Assembly: GCA_030431825.1 (NCBI GenBank)
Contig: JAUIIJ010000006.1
Coordinates: 1 to 64,000 of the forward strand
Length of the DNA: 64,000 nucleotides
Direction of reading: 5' to 3'
Source: Alphaproteobacteria bacterium
GTDB taxonomy: Bacteria > Pseudomonadota > Alphaproteobacteria > Rhodobacterales > Rhodobacteraceae
Each line of letters begins with the position of its first letter. Position 1 is the stretch's first letter. The notes under the pieces were generated by a model. That model saw only the letters and a list, made by a program, of their open reading frames with translations. It was not told the DNA's origin and made no database searches. Below are positions 62,980 to 64,000 of this stretch, piece after piece. The position numbers and the translations under genes are program-made.

Positions 62980-64000
62980 GAGCGGAACCTTGCAGCAGAA
63001 AACGGGGAAAGATCAATCTCGGGTGCGTAACCGGCAACCAGCTGTGCCGCGAGGCGGCCACTGCGCGCCGACGAAACCAGACCGACATGGCCATGACCAA
63101 AGCAATGTACGACACCCCTGATCCCGCGCGCGCGTGCGATCACCGGCTTGCCATCGGGCGTGCTCGGTCTCAGGCCGAGCCAGACCCGCGCGTCGCCCGT
63201 GTCCAGATCGGGAAACACCGCGGCAAGATGTGTCCGCATGATTTCGGCCCTGCGCCAGTCCGGGGCGGCATCCGGGCTGGCGATTTCCACCTGCCCGGCA
63301 CAGCGGATACCCCCGGCCAGCCGTGAAATCACCACCTTGCGATCGCTCACCATGACCGACGTTGTCGGTCCGGGCAGGTTCGCACCACCCTCGACGGTAA
63401 CATGATACCCGCGTTCGCTCTCAAGCGGCACATGATCGCCGGCTTTGCCCGCCAGCGCCGTCGATCTGGCCCCGCAAGCGATGACTGCAGCGTCGCAGGC
63501 TATCTCTCCCTGCGAGGTTTCGACCGCCAGAAGTCTGCCGTTCTCGCTGCGAAAGCCCGTCGCGCGTGCCGCGATGATGCGTGCGCCCAGCGTCTGTGCA
63601 AAGCGCACAAGCGCCGCGCAATAGGCGCCGGGATCCAGACATTGCCCGGCCTCCGGAACGTTGACGGCAAAAGTATAGGTTTTAGCCAAATCCGGCTGGC
63701 ATCGCGCCAGTTCCGGACCCTCTATCTCGTCACAGACGATCCCCAGCTCGCGGCGAATGCGCCAGCCAAGACCATCGGCGTCGTAACCCGCACGGTCGGG
63801 ATAGACATGCATCAGGCCCGATCGGGCGTTGATCAGCTCCGGCACGCCGGCTCGGGCAGCGATCTCTTCATGCAGGCTCGGCGCGTCCTTCAGCAGGGTC
63901 CGCAATTCGGCGGCGACCTTGCGCAGCTTCTGTTCGGTCGAACCGGCCGCAACATATCGCAGCAGCCACGGCAGTGCCTTTGGCAGGTATGCGGGCCGTA
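62976..64000 (-). CDS. dadA: D-amino-acid dehydrogenase (DadA type), 5' end outside window
   Basis: The frame is open to the right edge (341 codons in the window), so the N-terminal FAD motif is not seen. The upstream end reads RPAYLPKALPWLLRYV and the C-terminal part contains GYHVTVEGGA, PSTPDGKPVI and VHCFGHGHVGLV, typical of DadA flavoproteins. They oxidise D-amino acids to keto acids, passing electrons to the respiratory chain. Coupling to the racemase gene suggests L-to-D interconversion feeding this enzyme. Confidence 0.88.
   Translation of the reverse strand, partial: RPAYLPKALPWLLRYVAAGSTEQKLRKVAAELRTLLKDAPSLHEEIAARAGVPELINARSGLMHVYPDRAGYDADGLGWRIRRELGIVCDEIEGPELARCQPDLAKTYTFAVNVPEAGQCLDPGAYCAALVRFAQTLGARIIAARATGFRSENGRLLAVETSQGEIACDAAVIACGARSTALAGKAGDHVPLESERGYHVTVEGGANLPGPTTSVMVSDRKVVISRLAGGIRCAGQVEIASPDAAPDWRRAEIMRTHLAAVFPDLDTGDARVWLGLRPSTPDGKPVIARARGIRGVVHCFGHGHVGLVSSARSGRLAAQLVAGYAPEIDLSPFSAARFRS

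Noticed and set aside
1..64000. CRISPR arrays, rRNA genes or intact insertion sequences
   Set aside because: No regularly spaced repeats, no rRNA-like sequence and no transposase or terminal inverted repeats were seen.

Overview
The window looks like a chromosomal segment of a GC-rich alphaproteobacterium, most likely Rhodobacterales (roseobacter group). Clues are the tripartite tricarboxylate transporter set, the many ABC importers, a second RpoN copy, the tRNA-Phe sequence type and the codon bias. This placement is inferred from gene content; no rRNA is present.

Layout. (a) 1-2300: decayed island next to the 3' end of tRNA-Phe, with a type III-like restriction subunit broken by an in-frame stop, the tail of its presumed methylase, and the C-terminal third of a tyrosine integrase abutting it. 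(b) 2480-6479: ligase-associated exonuclease plus ATP-dependent DNA ligase, convergent with an FAD/NAD(P)-binding protein. (c) 6635-24081: a large minus-strand block for gaseous alkane/ketone oxidation. It runs prmA, prmB, prmC, prmD (soluble di-iron monooxygenase), secondary alcohol dehydrogenase, amidohydrolase, DUF59 protein, GroEL-like chaperonin, second alcohol dehydrogenase, glyoxalase, a GMC dehydrogenase pair, an unknown protein and a sigma-54 activator. A second RpoN lies just upstream, with a -24/-12 promoter and candidate activator sites before prmA. (d) 24153-27067: five small or unknown genes. (e) 27623-29268: outer-membrane protein and LysE exporter. (f) 29503-43141: peptide/amide scavenging locus (three M20 hydrolases, penicillin-type acylase, M81 peptidase, Dpp-type ABC importer) with an IclR regulator and a perfect 8-8-8 operator dyad. 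(g) 43584-48465: orphan sugar-type binding protein, NCS1-like transporter, FAH-family hydrolase, PRC-barrel protein. (h) 48653-57871: a BMP/nucleoside-type ABC importer and GntR regulator, divergent from a three-gene split Rieske N-demethylase that matches the NdmC-NdmD-NdmE architecture of caffeine degraders. (i) 58134-64000: TctABC transporter, VOC protein, Asp/Glu-family racemase and a partial D-amino-acid dehydrogenase.

How they may work together. The prm block can be read as alkane to secondary alcohol to ketone, with possible further oxidation of hydroxyketone to methylglyoxal and glyoxalase detoxification; chaperonin and DUF59 protein would assemble the hydroxylase, and a dedicated sigma-54 circuit would switch it on. 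The BMP importer plus the split Rieske system suggests uptake and N-demethylation of a methylated purine. That module, in which the oxygenase has lost its Rieske cluster and the reductase carries it, is the most unusual system here; the prm block with its private sigma factor is the second.
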